Shown here one piece after another: positions 4,741 through 5,708 of a stretch of DNA of 5,708 nt. Made by a program: the position numbers and the translations under genes. The notes under the pieces are model-generated. The model saw only the letters and a program-made list of their open reading frames with translations. It was not told where the DNA came from and did no database searches. Numbering within the stretch: the stretch's first letter is position 1; every line of letters begins with the position of its first letter. The DNA is from Chloroflexota bacterium (GTDB taxonomy: Bacteria > Chloroflexota > UBA4733), in assembly GCA_025980355.1 (NCBI GenBank), contig JAICXR010000247.1, positions 1 to 5,708 of the forward strand, given 5' to 3'.

Positions 4741-5708
4741 ATGGCGGCAACCGGGAGCCTGCGCGCGGGCGCGGCCAAGCTGGACATCACCCCACCGCTG
4801 GATACGGCAATGGCCGGCAGCTTCAACGAGCGCCGGGCGACCGATGTGGACGACCCGCTCTTCGCGCGGGCGCTGGTGCTGGAGGCACGCGACGTCCGGC
4901 TGGCCCTCGTCGCCTGCGACATCATCGCCTTGCCGTTCGACGACGTTGTGGCGACGAAGGCGCTGATCGCCCGGCGGACCGGCATCCCGGCGGCGTGCGT
5001 GCAGCTCGCCGCCACCCACACCCATACCGCCGGCTCGCCGACCGGGCTGTTGGGGACGCCCCGCGCCGAGGCCTATATGGCGCAGTTGCCGGCACGCATC
5101 GCCAGCGCGGTGGAGTTGGCGGCGAAGCGACTGCGCCCCGCCCATGCCGGCAACGGCGTGCTGCCGGTGGAAGGGGTGACCTTCTGTCGTCGTTTCCGGA
5201 TGCGCGACGGGACGGTGCGAATGAACCCCGGCCGCGGCAATCCCGACGCCATGGAGCCGGTCAGCCCGGTCGACCCGGCCATCACCGTCCTCTACCTGGA
5301 AGACGCCGAGACCCGGCAGGCGCTCGCGCTCTGGGCAAACTTCACGCTCCACTACGTCGGCACCGACCACGGCAACGCCCTCTCCGCCGACTACTTCGGC
5401 CGTTTCGCCCGGATCGTGGAGTCGGCATTGGGCGGCCAGGCTTTGGCCTTGCTCACCAACGGCGCCTCCGGCCAGATTAACAACGTCGACGTCCACGACA
5501 AGCAGCAGCCGGGCGGCGCCTACCAGGCGGAGCGCGTGGCCCGTGTCGTGGCCGGCGCGGCGATCAGCGCGGCCGGACGGGTGCGCCTCACCGGCGAGGC
5601 CACGTTGGACGCCGAGTTGCGCACGATCGACGTCACCCGCCGGAAGGTTACGGCCAACGATCTCGCCATCGCCCAACGAGTGCTCACGGCGCCGGAAGGC
5701 CGGGGAGC
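4741..5708 (+). CDS. Neutral/alkaline ceramidase-like hydrolase, N-terminal domain (3' end missing)
   Basis: The frame stays open to the window end, so only the first 322 residues are seen; family members usually run past 400. The N-terminus LRAGAAKLDITPPL is the typical opening of the neutral/alkaline non-lysosomal ceramidase N-terminal domain. THTHTAG (92-98) corresponds to the zinc-binding T-H-[TS]-H motif. NFTLHYVG with His204 fits the second zinc His. NGASGQINN (240-248) occupies the position of the glycine/serine-rich motif near the catalytic centre. The later Glu and Tyr zinc ligands of true ceramidases would be beyond the window. Classical ceramidases are secreted and cleave the amide bond of ceramide. 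Here no signal peptide is visible, so a cytoplasmic amidase or esterase on a different substrate is at least as likely. The gene lies 148 bp after the unknown protein, across the palindrome, in the same direction as the sulfatase pair. Confidence 0.87.
   Translation, partial: MAATGSLRAGAAKLDITPPLDTAMAGSFNERRATDVDDPLFARALVLEARDVRLALVACDIIALPFDDVVATKALIARRTGIPAACVQLAATHTHTAGSPTGLLGTPRAEAYMAQLPARIASAVELAAKRLRPAHAGNGVLPVEGVTFCRRFRMRDGTVRMNPGRGNPDAMEPVSPVDPAITVLYLEDAETRQALALWANFTLHYVGTDHGNALSADYFGRFARIVESALGGQALALLTNGASGQINNVDVHDKQQPGGAYQAERVARVVAGAAISAAGRVRLTGEATLDAELRTIDVTRRKVTANDLAIAQRVLTAPEGRG

Noticed and set aside
4589..4966. 125-residue plus-strand frame starting at the end of the unknown protein
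   Set aside because: It runs through the palindrome (giving GWERGHPARP) and then into the ceramidase-like gene out of frame. It is a spurious reading of the repeat.
4495..5676. 393-residue open frame on the minus strand opposite the ceramidase-like gene
   Set aside because: It is antisense to a gene with clear family motifs and reads as low-complexity sequence without domains.

Overview
This GC-rich window (about 70% G+C by eye) carries six genes or gene fragments, all on the + strand. Little of it is noncoding, and every internal gene start has a plausible Shine-Dalgarno sequence. Composition, the TM-plus-BON protein, and the sulfatase beside a ceramidase-like hydrolase would fit an environmental high-GC bacterium such as a Chloroflexota (Thermomicrobia-like) lineage. 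An actinobacterial or planctomycete-like source is also possible. There is no rRNA or other phylogenetic marker, so this is only an impression.

Left part (1-1914): the 3' part of a zinc-dependent, AdhA/CAD2-like alcohol dehydrogenase; a small cold-shock-domain protein with a GTG start; and a small membrane-anchored BON-domain protein. The three lie in the same direction with gaps of 192 and 57 bp. They look like a loose group of redox and stress housekeeping genes, not one pathway.

Right part (1915-5708): a good sigma-70-type promoter (TTGACG-N17-TACAGT, 1991-2019) precedes a formylglycine-type sulfatase without a signal peptide. The sulfatase is followed one base later by a conserved protein of unknown function, whose Shine-Dalgarno lies inside the sulfatase gene. 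After a 148-bp gap comes a neutral/alkaline ceramidase-like hydrolase that runs off the window end. The gap contains a strong 69-nt palindrome with perfect 14-bp arms, which looks like a REP-type element. The sulfatase and the unknown protein are almost certainly co-transcribed. With the ceramidase-like enzyme they may form a catabolic module that removes a sulfate ester and cleaves an amide or similar bond of an unknown substrate. The substrate is not readable from the sequence.

The most interesting items are the unknown protein with its dense, enzyme-like motifs, its grouping with the two hydrolases, and the palindromic element. I saw no tRNA, rRNA, CRISPR array, transposase gene or phage gene. 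No stretch longer than 300 bp lacks a gene.
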